This document shows positions 12,283 to 23,895 of a DNA stretch of 64,000 bases, one piece after another. Both the position numbers and the translations under genes were made by a program. Where the stretch lies: positions 380,622,114 to 380,686,113 of the forward strand of contig CM077676.1 in assembly GCA_039707655.1 (NCBI GenBank), in the 5' to 3' direction. Numbering within the stretch: position 1 is the stretch's first letter; each line of letters begins with the position of its first letter. The notes beneath the pieces are model-generated. The model was given only the letters and a program-made list of their open reading frames with translations, did not search any database and was not told where the DNA came from. This DNA is from Elymus sibiricus (lineage: Eukaryota > Streptophyta > Magnoliopsida > Poales > Poaceae).

Positions 12283-13590
12283 TGTAGGAACGAAGTATGT
12301 CTACCAGAGGGGGGTGAATGGGAGTTTTAAATTTTCTTTGGAAATATCAAAACTCTCGGAACCCAGCAGCGGAGCGAATGAAAACAATGTACAGTGAGCG
12401 AATACAAACTACCGAACGGAAACTAAGAGCATGCATCGAGACAAATCACATGATTGAAATATGTCATATAGCACAGTTCGAATGTAAAGGGGAGTAGCAG
12501 AGGTGACCAGTGATGCTCGATGGCGACAAGGAATTTGGTATACCAGTTCGCCCTTCTGCAAAAGGACTACGTCTGGTTGGAGGGGTTGTGATTTAACACA
12601 GAAGATAAACTCTCTTCGCCCTATTCTCCTCGACAATTGGTTCGTCAACCAATGCCGATCGCTCATGGTATATGCTTGAGGCGATCTCCAAACCTTTATA
12701 GACTTCTTCTTCGAGAACCACAATTACTCTTGGTCTCTGAAGAAATTGACACCTAACCGTCTAGAGAGTTCGCAGCTCTCAAGAGTAATAGGCGGAGCGT
12801 ACTGGGCTTAGATTCGAGTGATGCTGAACCACTATCTAATTTTTTGGCTCTGGGGTTTTCTCTCGGTGGATTTTCAACTCAAATCTCTCGGAAAGGGGGG
12901 TTGCTCAACAATCTTCTCAGAATCAAATGGAGCAGCCACCGGACAACGCCAGTGCGGGGTGGTTATTTATAGCCGCAGCCTTCCCTGATGGGAAATGACC
13001 ATTTTGGACACACGGTCCAGCCAATGGCCAACCGACACGTTCACAACGGTCGGATTTTAAGAGCAATGGTAACATTACTTGAGGAGCAAGTAATGCTAAC
13101 TCCTCGGTCAGAGACAAATCTCTCGCAGCGAAGAAGATCACAGTCTCTTGCTGGCAAGTATTTGCTCGGAACACAAAGAGATTTCTCTCGCAACTTTCAT
13201 AGGATTTGGGTTTAGCATCAGCGAATCAAAGCTTCGAACACTACACCCCTCTTAGTAGTACGGTGGTCCTATGACTCAATAAAGAGAAAAAAACAACGAA
13301 ATGAATGCTACATCTTCACTTCGTCTTCAATCTTCTCGGCCGCAGTCATATTCTTCGGATGAGCACCGAATCAATTGCTTTGCATCAGCAATTTTTGAGG
13401 GGTCACTCTTGTCGTCATAATCTTCGGTGATAACCTTCACTGCTACGCAAGGAATTTTCTTCCGAGTTTGAACCAAACTCCTCTTGACTCCAGGGACCTG
13501 TTACTCTGTGTGCACTAGCAAACACATCAGTCCCTCACTGTTTATGTCAACAATCTCCAAAACATAAGGAGGCAAATTATTGCACCAACA
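12283..13590 (-). repeat. 5' LTR of the Sirevirus-type element (1308 bp)
   Basis: On the minus strand it begins TGTTGGTGCAAT at 13590 and ends CGTTCCTACA at 12283, with TG...CA termini. The promoter TATA box is at 12964-12971. Confidence 0.93.
12964..12971 (-). promoter_or_regulatory. TATA box of the active-position LTR promoter
   Basis: TATAAATA on the minus strand, inside the 5' LTR, at the position equivalent to 441-448 in the other LTR. It would direct transcription of the element leftward. Confidence 0.7.
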
Positions 13591-13718
13591 ATCATGGCAG
13601 CTAGTCCTCTTTGGCAACCTTTAATTTTTCGCCAATAAGGCAGGATACTTATGTTTGAACTGCGCATCATGGCAGCTAGTCCTCTTTGGCAACCTTTAAT
13701 TTTTCGCCAACAAGGCAG
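13591..13718. repeat. 75-bp-spaced direct duplication at the LTR junction
   Basis: A 53-bp segment starting ATCATGGCAGCTAG at 13591 recurs at 13666 with one mismatch. The first copy starts immediately at the Sirevirus LTR, so its true left boundary is hidden by that insertion. Confidence 0.85.
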
Positions 13719-14650
13719 CAGCCCTCGGGTCCGGGTTGTCTTCCCTGCAATGACCCGGGGTTCTTGAATTTGTGAAACCGGCCAAATCTTCCGAGTCATA
13801 TCTCTGTAGCCCCCGAGTCTTAAGAGGACTCGAGGAGTCGGCTTGAGATTCTTCATACTTGGCTGTGGCATAAGCCGGCGTATATTTGACAGCTGAAAGC
13901 TGGAATTTATTGAAACCGGAGGCGATGTGGCGAGTTGATGATCTTTGCGATGCTCGTCGTATGTCCTCCCATTCCTTGATATTCTCTCTTGGTACGGCTC
14001 TCCTGGCTCTTCCAGGGCCATTTTCTTTTCTGTTTCTTTGCTGCCGGCTTTTGAATTGCCGGCTCAACGGTGGTCGGCTCACCTAGCTTCACCAGGGATG
14101 GTTCCTCCGTGGCCGACTCTCCTGTTTCCTCGATGTGCTGAAGCCGACCGGACCATGGGGATGGCAAGCCAATGCGCCTATCCATTGGGTAACCCGGCGC
14201 TGGTGGCGGCTGGCGCCGGCTCCGGAGACGTCGTGCAAGACTGATAATATATATACTTTTTCCTCTTTTTTTTGCTCCAGCGTCGTTGGAGTAGACGGGG
14301 CTGCAGGGGCGGCGGCTTGCGCGCGTCCGTTAGGCAACTCGTACGGGCGGGCGCGGCCCCGGTGTGTTGATGTAGATTGGACCGCAGGGCGGCGGGCTGC
14401 ATCGCTCAAGCGGACGCCGTGTAGCGAGACGTTGGTGCGGCCTTCGTGAGGCAACCGTACCCTACCTGCGGCAGGGACAAGTGGCAGCACGAAACAAGTA
14501 TGGGGTTACCGGAACAAGACTTGATCTATGGTCGACTCAGGAGGTTAAGTTTTCCTGCAGTGGTTAGCATAATAAAGTGTTCTTTCAACAGTAACACCAA
14601 AACAGGGCCACAGCCCTTGCATGTCCCAACATGCATAACCAACAAGGCAT
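13719..14650. other. Unclassified GC-rich repeat remnant
   Basis: Overlapping minus-strand ORFs in three frames (for example 14185-13907 with a basic PAAKKQKRKWPWK stretch, and 14082-13696) suggest a decayed coding region of a retroelement. None matches a domain I know. A pyrimidine tract ending TTTTTTTTGCTCCAG at 14266-14280 resembles a plus-strand splice acceptor. Confidence 0.3.
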
Positions 14651-17260
14651 GATCACGCTCCGACGTGACCACCCTTCTGCCGGTAATGGTATTTCTCTTA
14701 TACCTGCTCCTGCAAGTTAGTCATGACAAGCACACGTTGCACGGTACGAGGAACATGCCAACACTACATGCTTGCAAATTTTATTTGAATTCAACATATG
14801 CATGATTCTTTTATTCTTGCAAACATTTAACCATGCAATCACCATATAAAGTGTTCAAGATGCTTGCCTTGAGCATGCAGAAGTATTGGGTGCACTCCAA
14901 AATTTTGAAAATTATATCTTCCCTTCATTTCCTATTTTCAAAAATATTGCAATTATCACATAAAGCAAAAATAGTACTAAAAAATTGTATGGAAAATTTT
15001 GAAATAAATACTAAAATAAACTAGATGAAAAATGGGAAATAACAGACAAAGAATCAAATGATTTGGAGTTCAGATGATTTTCTTAGGGAATTTCTAAGCT
15101 GGAATAATTGAAGAAGTGGACTATTTAATTGATCCAGTAGAGACAAAGCTTAGGAAAAATGTTCACCCTAGCTATATTAATAGATCATGAATTTAGGAGT
15201 ATGTGGAAATTTGAATCATCAGATTTGGATTTGAAATGGACACTGTAGGATTATTTGAATATTTTCTGGAAAAGAAAAGGAAAAGAGCAGGGGCGCACCC
15301 TGAGCGCGGTTTAGCCGCTTGACGTCACTGGGCCGGGCCCAGCAACTCGACGGTGCGAGAGGCTACCGACGTCGAAAGCGTACTACTGGGAATACGTCTT
15401 TCCCGCGCAAAGATGGGATCGGGAAAACCCGTCTCCACTTAAGACAGCTCCGGCGCGGCACTGTCGCTGACGTGTGGGACCCTTCGGTCAGGTTTGACCG
15501 GGTCACCGCGCCTTCTCTCTCCCGCGCGGCAGAACAGAGGCGCCTTGCCGGCGGCGATTGGCAGCGAACGACCGCACCTCTCGGAAAACAAAGCACATGG
15601 ACGGAACTAGGAGATTGAGGCGATCCTCTGGGTACCCGTCGTGGTCGCCGGGGAGCACGGGGTCGTCGGCGGCGAGCTTCGCAGCGGACGGCGGCCATCG
15701 GGCAGGGTGGGGCTTTTGCCTATGGTGGTTCCCGAGCAAGATTGAGTGGGAGAGTGGATTCGTGGGATCTAGAGAAAGCTTCTGGTGAAGAGAACGAGGT
15801 GGGGGAGGCTCGGGTTGCGTCGGATTCAACGTGGCAGTGGCGGCGGCCGTGGTTGCCAGAGAGGGGGAAGATGGCCATTCCCGGCCGGGTGGCGGCTCGA
15901 GGAGGTGCCTTGGGAAGGGGAAGATGATGTAGTGCTGCGAGGTGAGCTCGGGGAGGCCTTTTTATAGCCGTGCGACATCGGTTCCGCGGCTCCCGAGGAT
16001 TGACACGGCGGGGCGGCCATTCATGGCGCCGTTGGGGTGGTTGTGGGCGGTGGCAATGGTTAGCGAGGCCGGTGAGGTGGTCGGCGTGCTGTGGATGAAC
16101 TCGGGTGGTTAGCAATCAAGGCGAGGTGGCTCGGGCAGAGACGTGGCGGAACGAGACTCGTCGAGCGGCGATTTGGACGGTGGTGGTCGGCGGTGGCCGG
16201 CGCTAGCGGCCAAGGGGGTGTCGGCGAGCATTGGGGAGGATCAGATGATCCAGGGGAGGGCTAGGGCGAGCAGGAGAGGCAGCAGAGGCGCGGCAGTAGC
16301 TCGATGCCAGTGGCTGCAAAACGAGTGCTCTGGTCACGCTCTGGACACGCGCACCATGTGCTCGACCAAATGCCAGCGAGTCCTAGAGTGGCCTAAATGA
16401 GCTACAATTTTACAGGGTGATGCTTCTGGACTTCCTAGAGCTACTGGACATGGTGTTTTGGTCAGAAGAGCAAGTGCCCAGTGCAAGCACATGAGGTTGC
16501 AGATTCCTTCCATGCACATGAGATGCTTGATGAAATTCTAGGGCTTGCCAGGTATCTTGGTTGGGTGTGAAAATTGCCAGGATGGTGTCTCCTTAGATGA
16601 TAAGGATGGTGGTTGGGTTAGTTTGGTAAAAGGAAAAACTTGATAGTGCAAGTTTTGATGAAATTCAGTTCTGGACCTAATATTGGGGAAATTAATTGGT
16701 GAACTTAAATGATGCAAATAGAGGTGATCTCCTGGACTTAAAGGTTTTGTTGGAAGGATTATAAGGTGGAATAATTTCAGAATTTTTGGAGCAAGTAAAA
16801 TTGGGGTTGTAGTTATAATCTAGGAATGGAACAGAATAGAAAAGAGGATGTTTTGCTCAAAATTTTCAAAGGACCAAGTTGAGTTTTTGCATAAAAGTGA
16901 TTTATAGGTATCACAAGAACCCTCATAATTTTTTTTGGAATTTTTTTAAAGAATTATTTAAAATGGTTGTAGTGCAACAGAAGCATTTCAAAGATAGAAA
17001 ATGCTATTAAAAGAATTATTTTGGGCAAATTTTATCATGAAAATATTTCCTATTGTTATTAAAATATAAATGAAATGATTTAAGAGAACTACCAAAGCCC
17101 ACAATATTTTTTCCAAAACTTTCTATATGGAGGGAAGAATTTTGGAAAACAGAAGACAGAAAATACTCTGAAATTAATAAAAGACCTAATATAATTCAAA
17201 ATTTTATTTCTGACCAAATTTTACTTAATAAAAATATGGTTAAATTTTTGGGGTGTTACA
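14651..17260 (-). mobile_element. Large LTR, terminal part, minus-strand orientation
   Basis: The right edge is ...GGGGTGTTACA, so the minus strand starts TGTAACACCCC, a common LTR start. It interrupts gypsy LTR A at 17261. Inside are AT-rich arms around a GC-rich core (15300-16400) with a minus-strand TATAAAAA at 15959-15966 followed by a C-rich leader. The arrangement parallels the 4.4 kb solo LTR at 51637-56052. I cannot find the matching left end, so the left coordinate is approximate. ORFs in the core look like chance products of high GC. Confidence 0.45.
15959..15966 (-). promoter_or_regulatory. TATA box in the large LTR
   Basis: TATAAAAA on the minus strand, followed by a C-rich, AUG-poor leader typical of LTR R/U5 or a plant 5' UTR. 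Confidence 0.5.
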
Positions 17261-18665
17261 TTTGGTTTTTCAGAATATCAGTACCAAACGAAGTCCAAAT
17301 GCCATGAAACTTTTTGGAGATTTTTTTTCGGGACATAAGAGACACTAGAAGCTTCAGGAGAGGGCCAGAAGACAGAGGAAGTGGCCACGAGCCACCAGGG
17401 CGCGCCCCAGGGGGTGCCGTGCCCTGGTGCCTCGTGGGCCCACCTCTGCTCCGTTTGACCTAATTCCGCCTCTATAAATACTCTAAAATCGGGAAACCAA
17501 CAGGGGAGTCCACGAAATACTTTTTCCGCCGCCGCAAGTTCCTGTTCTCGAGAGATCCCATCTGGAGGCCTTTTCCGGCACTCTGCCGGAAGGGATTCAA
17601 TCACAGAGGGGCTCTACATCAACCTTGCTGCCCTTTCGATGATGCGTGAGTAGTTTACCACAGACCTTCGGGTCCATAGTTAGTAGCTAGATGGCTTCTT
17701 CTCTCTTTTTGATCTTCAATACAATGTTCTCCTCGATGTTCTTGGAGTTCTATCCGATGTAATCACTTTTTGCGGTCTGTTTGTTGGGATTCGATGAATT
17801 GTGAGTTTATGATCAGATTATCCATGAATATTATTTGAGTTTTTTCTGAACTCTTTAATGCATGATTGTTATAGCTTCGTATTTCTCTCTGATCTATTGA
17901 TTTGGTTTGGCCAACTAGATTGATTTATCTTGCAATGGGAGAGGTGCTTTGTAATGGGTTCGATCTTGCGGTGCTCAATCCCAGTGACAGAAAGGGACAT
18001 GACACGTATGTATCGTTGCTATTAAGGGTAAAAGAGGGGGTTTATTCATGCGTGAGTTTACTTTGTCTACGTCATGTCATCTTGCTTAAGGCGTTACTCC
18101 GTTCTTTATGAACTTAATACTCTAGATGCATGCTGGATAGCGGTCGATGTGTGGAGTAATAGTAGTAGATGCAGAATCGTTTCGGTCTACTTGTCTCGGA
18201 CGTGATGCATATATATATGATCATTGCCTTGGATATCGTCATGATTATTTGCTTTCCTATCAATTGCCCAACAGTAATTTGTTCACCCACCGTATGCTAT
18301 TTTCAAGAGAGAAGCCTCTATTGAAAACTATGGCCCCCGGGTCTACCTTTATCATATATTGAAAATCCTAAAAATACCTTGCTGCAATTTTACTTTATTT
18401 ATTTTATTTTGTATTTTTGTTTGATCTATCTATCTATCACCATACAATTTAATCTTGCAATTAACCGCCAAGGGATTGACAACCCCTTGTTCGCGTTGGG
18501 TGCGAGGATTTGTTATTTTGTGTGCAGGTGCTGCTAACGAATTGTTGCATGATTCTCCTACTGGATTGATAACCTTGGTTTCATAACTGAGGGAAATACT
18601 TATCTCCACTATACTGCGTCATCCCCTCCTCTTCGGGGAAATCCCAACGCAGCTCACAAGTAGCA
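17261..18665 (+). repeat. Gypsy 5' LTR A (start cut off), Sabrina/WHAM-like
   Basis: Matches LTR B (20930-22324) at about 97% and LTR C (23896-25447) less closely. It contains TATAAATA at 17473-17480 and ends ...CACAAGTAGCA. The first part of the LTR, roughly 160 bp judging from LTR C, is missing because the large LTR to the left abuts it at 17260/17261. It is followed by a primer site, which makes it the 5' LTR. The family name is a memory-based guess. Confidence 0.75.
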
Positions 18666-18676
18666 GGAAGAATTTC

Positions 18677-18695
18677 TGGCGCCGTTGCCGGGGAG
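18677..18695 (+). other. Primer binding site, tRNA-Asp type
   Basis: TGGCGCCGTTGCCGGGGAG lies 11 bp after LTR A. This primer-site type is typical of Athila-lineage gypsy elements, supporting that assignment despite the lack of pol. Confidence 0.75.
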
Positions 18696-18905
18696 ACATC
18701 ATCAACATCTATCAAGTACCTATGCATAAACTCTCATCTCCTTGCATTTACTTTATTTGCCTTTTATTTGCATTTGCCTCTCGTTTTCATCTCCCCCACT
18801 TCTAATTTTTTTTACAAAAACACAAAAATATTTTATTTGCTTGCTTGCTTTTATTGCCATGTTAACACTCAAGAACAGAAAGTAAAACAAAAATTTAAGA
18901 TCACT

Positions 18906-19835
18906 ATGGATCCTCATCCACTTGCTAATCTTTTCAAAAGATCCAATTATAATGAACCAATTGCTAGTGATTTGAGTGCTCTTGATTTTCTCTATGAAGT
19001 TTTGCTTGAAAATCATGAATCTGAAAATTGTGATGAAGTGTTAGAAGAAGAAATTTATAAAGTGATTCATGATAGCTCCTTGATTGAAAAGTATGATTGC
19101 AATGATGTTACTATAAATTCTATTAATGTTAATTGTGCTAATAATATGCAAAACTACAAGCTTGGGGATGAAAATTTTGTTATGTGCACTACTTATTGCA
19201 ATGATCATGATTGGGGTGATGATGCTTCTTATGATCTTGAAAATTTATTTAAGCCTCATGATGAATATGTTACTGATAATAAAATTTGCAATACTATTAA
19301 AAGTGGGTTTGGAAGAGCGTCAACTTTAGGTAATAATGATCCCACTACTTTGGAGAGTGTTCAATCTTATGAAATTTTTGATAAAAGTGGGCTTGGAGAG
19401 GTCATGACTTTTGTTGATGTTAATCCCACTATCTTGGAAGATTATAAAACTTTTATGCATGTGGATCATGAAGAGAATATTTTATTTGATAGCTATATTA
19501 TTTAATTTGACTATGATCCTACATGTAATTATTATGAGAGAGGAAAATATGGTTGTAGAAATTTTCATGTTACTCAATTACCTCTCTTGAAGTTCAAATT
19601 GTTAATGCTCCGTTCTTCTTCCTTGCATATGCTAGAGATTGCTTGTCTTGATAATTTGTTCTCCTATAAAATGCCTATGCATAGGAATTATGTTAGACTT
19701 AAGTGTGTTTTTCATATACTTCATGATGCTCTCTTTGTGTTTCTATTATTATCTCTCATGAGAGCATCATTGAAATTTCCTGCCTATCTTAATGGCTATA
19801 AAGAAAAGCTTGTTGGGAGACAACCCAATGAATAA
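18906..19835 (+). pseudogene. Acidic-protein ORF of a non-autonomous gypsy element
   Basis: The only substantial ORF in this element, about 310 codons, rich in Asp, Glu and Asn and without gag, protease or polymerase motifs. The start at 18906 (MDPHPLANLF) lies about 210 bp after the primer site. It contains FLYEVLLENHESENC, a pair of related motifs SGFGRASTLGNNDPTTLE and SGLGEVMTF...PTILE, and NYYERGKYG. A TAA at 19503-19505 interrupts the frame, which then stays open to 19835 (end ...LVGRQPNE). The related ORF at 62850 has a Gln codon at the TAA position, so this is probably a recent CAA-to-TAA change. Function is unknown; the repeated motif and its survival in two diverged subfamilies argue that it is, or was, a real protein. 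Confidence 0.6.
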
Positions 19836-20861
19836 AATAAGTTCTTGAATGTTTGCATGATTATAGATTCTGTTATTATTATGTTTTTTATGTTTTAATT
19901 AGTGTTTGTGACAAGTAAAGCCATTGGGATGATTTGGAAGATAGTATAATTGATTCTGTTTGGAAAACAGAAACTTTCGCGTCCAGTGCTGGAATTTTAA
20001 TTCTGTACTGGAGCGTCAGAAAAATCTGAAATTTTTACACAGTATTGGTATATGAAGTTCCCACGTTGTCCTAATTTTTCAGAATTTTTGTAGTTACAGA
20101 AGTATAGCTTTTAAATAGATCTTTACAAACTGTTCTATTTTAGACAGATTCTGTTTTTATTGCATAGTTTGCTTATTTTGATGAATCTATGGATAGTATC
20201 GGGGGGTATGAGTCATGGAGAAGTTGAAGTACAGTAGCATTATGCCAATATTAAACATGAATCAATTTACTACAGTACTTAATGTTAAAGATTTGTTTGT
20301 TATACTAACGGATCTCACGAAGGTTTTGTTGAGTTTTGTGTGATTGAAGTTTTCAAGTTTTGAGTGAGATCACGATAGATGAAGGAATAAGGAGTGGCAA
20401 GAGCCTAAGCTTGGGGATGCCCAAGGCACCCCAAGGTAATATTCAAGGAAGACACAAGCAACTAAGCTTGGGGATGCCCCGGAAGGCATCCCCTCTTTCT
20501 TCTACCAACTATCGGTAATTTTACTTGGAGCGATATTTTTATTCGTCACATATCATGAGTTTTGCTTGGAGCATCGTGTACTATATGAGTCTTTGCTTTG
20601 TTTGCTTTTTAGTTTATCACAATCATCTTTGCTGGACATACCTATTTGAGAGAGCCACACGTTTATCATGATTTGTTAGAATACTCTATGTGCTTCACTT
20701 AAATCTTTTGAGCTAGGCAGTTGCTCTAGTGCTTCACTTAAATCTTTTTGAGCACGGCGGTGACTATATTTTGAAGAAATATTTGAACTCTCATGCTTCA
20801 CTTATATTATTTTGAGAGTTGATAATATTAAATTTTGAAGAAATATTTGCAATAATTTTGG
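19836..20861 (+). mobile_element. Non-coding internal domain of the LTR A/LTR B element
   Basis: AT-rich sequence with two copies of AAGCTTGGGGATGCCC near 20408 and 20464, and a run of imperfect repeats (GCTTCACTTAAATCTTTT at about 20693 and 20729). No coding capacity is seen. The internal domain runs directly into LTR B, whose first ~95 bp are missing, so a deletion removed the 3' internal end, the purine tract and the LTR start. Confidence 0.6.
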
Positions 20862-22324
20862 TTTTTGGGACTAACCTATTAACTTAGTGCCCAGTGCCAG
20901 TTGCTGTTTTTTGCCTGTTTTTGGTTTTTCAGAATATCAGTACCAAACGAAGTCCAAATGCCACGAAACTTTTTGGAGATTTTTTTTCTGGACATAAGAG
21001 ACACTAGAAGCTTCGGGAGAGGGCCAGAAGACAGAGGAGGTGGCCACGAGCCACCAGGGCGCACCCTAGGGGGGTGGCGCGCCCTGGTGCCTCGTGGGCC
21101 CACCTCTGCCCCGTTTGACCAAATTCCGCCTCTATAAATACTCTAAAATAGGGAAACCAACAGGAGAGTCCACGAAATACTTTTTCCGCCGCCGCAAGTT
21201 CCTGTTCTCGAGAGATCCCATCTGGAGGCCTTTTCCGTCACTCTGCCGGAGGGGGATTCGATCACGGAGGGGCTCTACATCAACCTTGCTGCCCTTCCGA
21301 TGATGCGTGAGTAGTTTACCACAGACCTTCGGGTCCATAGTTAGTAGCTAGATGGCTTCTTCTCTCTTTTTGATCTTCAATACAATGTTCTCCTCGATGT
21401 TCGTGGAGTTCTATCCGATGTAATCACTTTTTGCGGTGTGTTTGTTGGGATTCGATGAATTGTGAGTTTATGATCAGATTATCCATGAATATTATTTGAG
21501 TTTTCTCTGAACTCTTTTATGCATGATTGTTATAGCTTCGTATTTCTCTCCGGTCTATTGATTTGGTTTGGCCAACTAGATTGATTTATCTTGCAATGGG
21601 AGAGGTGCTTTGTAATGGGTTCAATCTTGCGGTGCTCAATCCCAGTGACAGAATGGGACATGACACGTATGTATCGTTGCTATTAAGGGTAAAAAGATGG
21701 GGTTTATTCATGCGTGAGTTTACTTTGTCTACATCATGTCATCTTGCTTAAGGCGTTACTCCGTTCTTTATGAACTTAATACTCTAGATGCATGCTGGAT
21801 AGCGGTCGATATGTGGAGTAATAGTAGTAGATGCAGAATCGTTTCGGTCTACTTGTCTCGGACGTGATGCCTATATACATGATCATTGCCTTGGATATCG
21901 TCATGATTATTTGCTTTTCTATCAATTGCCCAACAGTAATTTGTTCACCCACCGTATGCTATTTTCAAGAGAGAAGCCTCTAGTGAAAACTATGGCCCCC
22001 GGGTCTACCTTTATCATATATCGAAAATCCTAAAAATACCTTGCTGCAATTTTACTTTATTTATTTTATTTTGTATTTTTGTTCGATCTATCTATCTATC
22101 ACCATACAATTTAATCTTGCAATTAACCGCCAAGGGATTGACAACCCCTTGTTCGCGTTGGGTGCGAGGATTTGTTATTTTGTGTGCAGGTGCTGCTAAC
22201 GAGTTGTTGCGTGATTCTCCTACTGGATTGATAACCTTGGTTTCATAACTGAGGGAAATACTTATCTCTACTGTACTGCATCATCCCCTCTTCGTGGAAA
22301 TCCCAACGCAGCTCACAAGTAGCA
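20862..22324 (+). repeat. Gypsy LTR B, partner of LTR A
   Basis: About 97% identical to LTR A over 1.4 kb, with TATAAATA at 21133-21140 and the same ...CACAAGTAGCA end. No primer site follows, so it is the 3' LTR of the A-B element. The LTR start (TGATACG...) is deleted. Confidence 0.75.
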
Positions 22325-23895
22325 ATGCACGTATGATCTGTCGTTATGCTAAGAAGTTGGAGCATGATTTATTATTGATTGTCCTCCTTTGTGTGGCGGT
22401 CGGGGGCGCGCGATGGTTAAATCCTACCAACCTCCCCCCTAGGGGCATGCGTAGTAATACTTTGCTTTGAGGGCTAATAAACTTTCGCAATAAGTATGTG
22501 AGTTCTTTATGACTAATGTGAGTCCATGGATTATACGCACTCTCACCCTTCCGCAGTTTGCTAGACTCTTCGGTACCGTGCATTGCCCTTTCTCACATCA
22601 AGAGTTGGTGCAAACTTCGCCGGTGCATCCAAACCCCGTGATATGATACGCTCTATCACACATAATCCTCCTTATATCTTCCTCAAAACAGCCACCATAC
22701 CTACCTATCATGGCATTTCCATAGCCATTTCGAGATATATTGCCATGCAACTTCCACCGTTTTGTTTTTATGACATACATCATCATTGTCATATTGCTTT
22801 CCATGATCATATAACTGACATAGTATTTGTGGCTCAGCCACCGTTCATCATTGTTATACATGTTACGCTAGCATCATTGCACATCCTGGTACACTGCCAG
22901 AGGCATTCATATAGAGTCATACTTTTGTTCTAGTATCGAGTTGTAATGTTGAGTTGTAAGTAAATAGAGGTGTGATGATCATCATTATTAGAGCATTGTC
23001 CCAGTGAGGAAAGAATGATGGAGACTAATGAGTCCTCAAAAAAGTGGGGATGAGGTCCATGAGACCGTTCTAAAAAAACCATGAAAAAAATGAGAGAAAA
23101 AGAGAGAAGGGACAATGTTACTATCCTTTTCCACACTTGTGCTTCAGAGTAGCACCATGTTTTTCATATAGAGAGTCTCTTATTTTGTCACTTTCATATA
23201 CTAGTGGGAATTTTTCATTATAGAACTTGGCTTGTATATTCCGATGACGGGCTTCCTCAAATGCCCGAGGTCTTCATGAGCAAGCAAGTTGGATGCACAC
23301 CCACTTAGTTTTCATGTTGAGCTTTCATATACTTATAGCTCTTAGTGCATCCGTTGCATGGCAATCCCTACTCCTCGCATTGACATCAATTGATGGGCAT
23401 CTCCATAGCCCGTTGATTAGCCTCGTTGATGTGAGACTATCTTCTTATTTTTGACTTCCCCTTATTTATCTCTACCACCACACTCTATTCCACCTATAGT
23501 GCTATATCCATGGCTTGCGCTCATGTATTGCGTGGGAGTTGAAAAAGCTGAAGCGCGTTAAAAAGTATGAACCAATTGCTTGGCTAAAACCGAGGTTGTT
23601 CATGATGAATATTTTGTGTTAAGAAGATGGAGCAAGACATGATTGTATGATTTTGTAGGGATAACGTTCTTTAGCATTTTTATTTTGAAAGACATGATTG
23701 TTTATTAGTATGCCTGAGTATTGATGTCTTTATATCAAATTATAGACTATTGCTTTGAATCATTCAGATCTTATTATTCATACCATAAGAGAAAGATTAC
23801 ATGATGAAACATGATAGGTAGCATTCCACATCAAAAAAATCTGTTTTTATCATTTACCTACTCGAGGACGAGCAGGAATTAAGCTTGGGGATGCT
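22325..23895 (+). mobile_element. 3' internal domain of a related gypsy element
   Basis: No coding capacity. It ends in CTCGAGGACGAGCAGG, then AATTAAGCTTGGGGATGC, immediately before LTR C; this is the purine-rich stretch expected before a 3' LTR. It joins LTR B at 22324/22325 without a primer site, so either the A-B element inserted into this element or the two were fused by recombination. Confidence 0.55.

Larger units (their letters stand above)
1..13590 (-). mobile_element. Sirevirus-type Ty1-copia LTR retrotransposon (left end outside window)
   Basis: A copia-order element read on the minus strand: 5' LTR at 12283-13590, Met-tRNA primer site, gag, protease, integrase, reverse transcriptase, RNase H, then about 3.8 kb of extra coding sequence before a purine tract and the 3' LTR. 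Integrase upstream of reverse transcriptase defines copia order. The extra ORF after pol and a duplicated purine tract are traits of the Sirevirus (Maximus) lineage. Bases 1-1067 align without net gaps to 12524-13590, so about 241 bp of the 3' LTR lie left of the window. I counted roughly 36 differences (96-97% identity), suggesting an insertion on the order of a million years old. Gag and pol carry nonsense codons, so this copy cannot be autonomous. The right flank begins ATCAT, the presumed target duplication, whose partner is not visible. Confidence 0.9.

Noticed and set aside
15319..16400. ORFs in the GC core of the large LTR
   Set aside because: Same situation: composition-driven, no recognisable domain.
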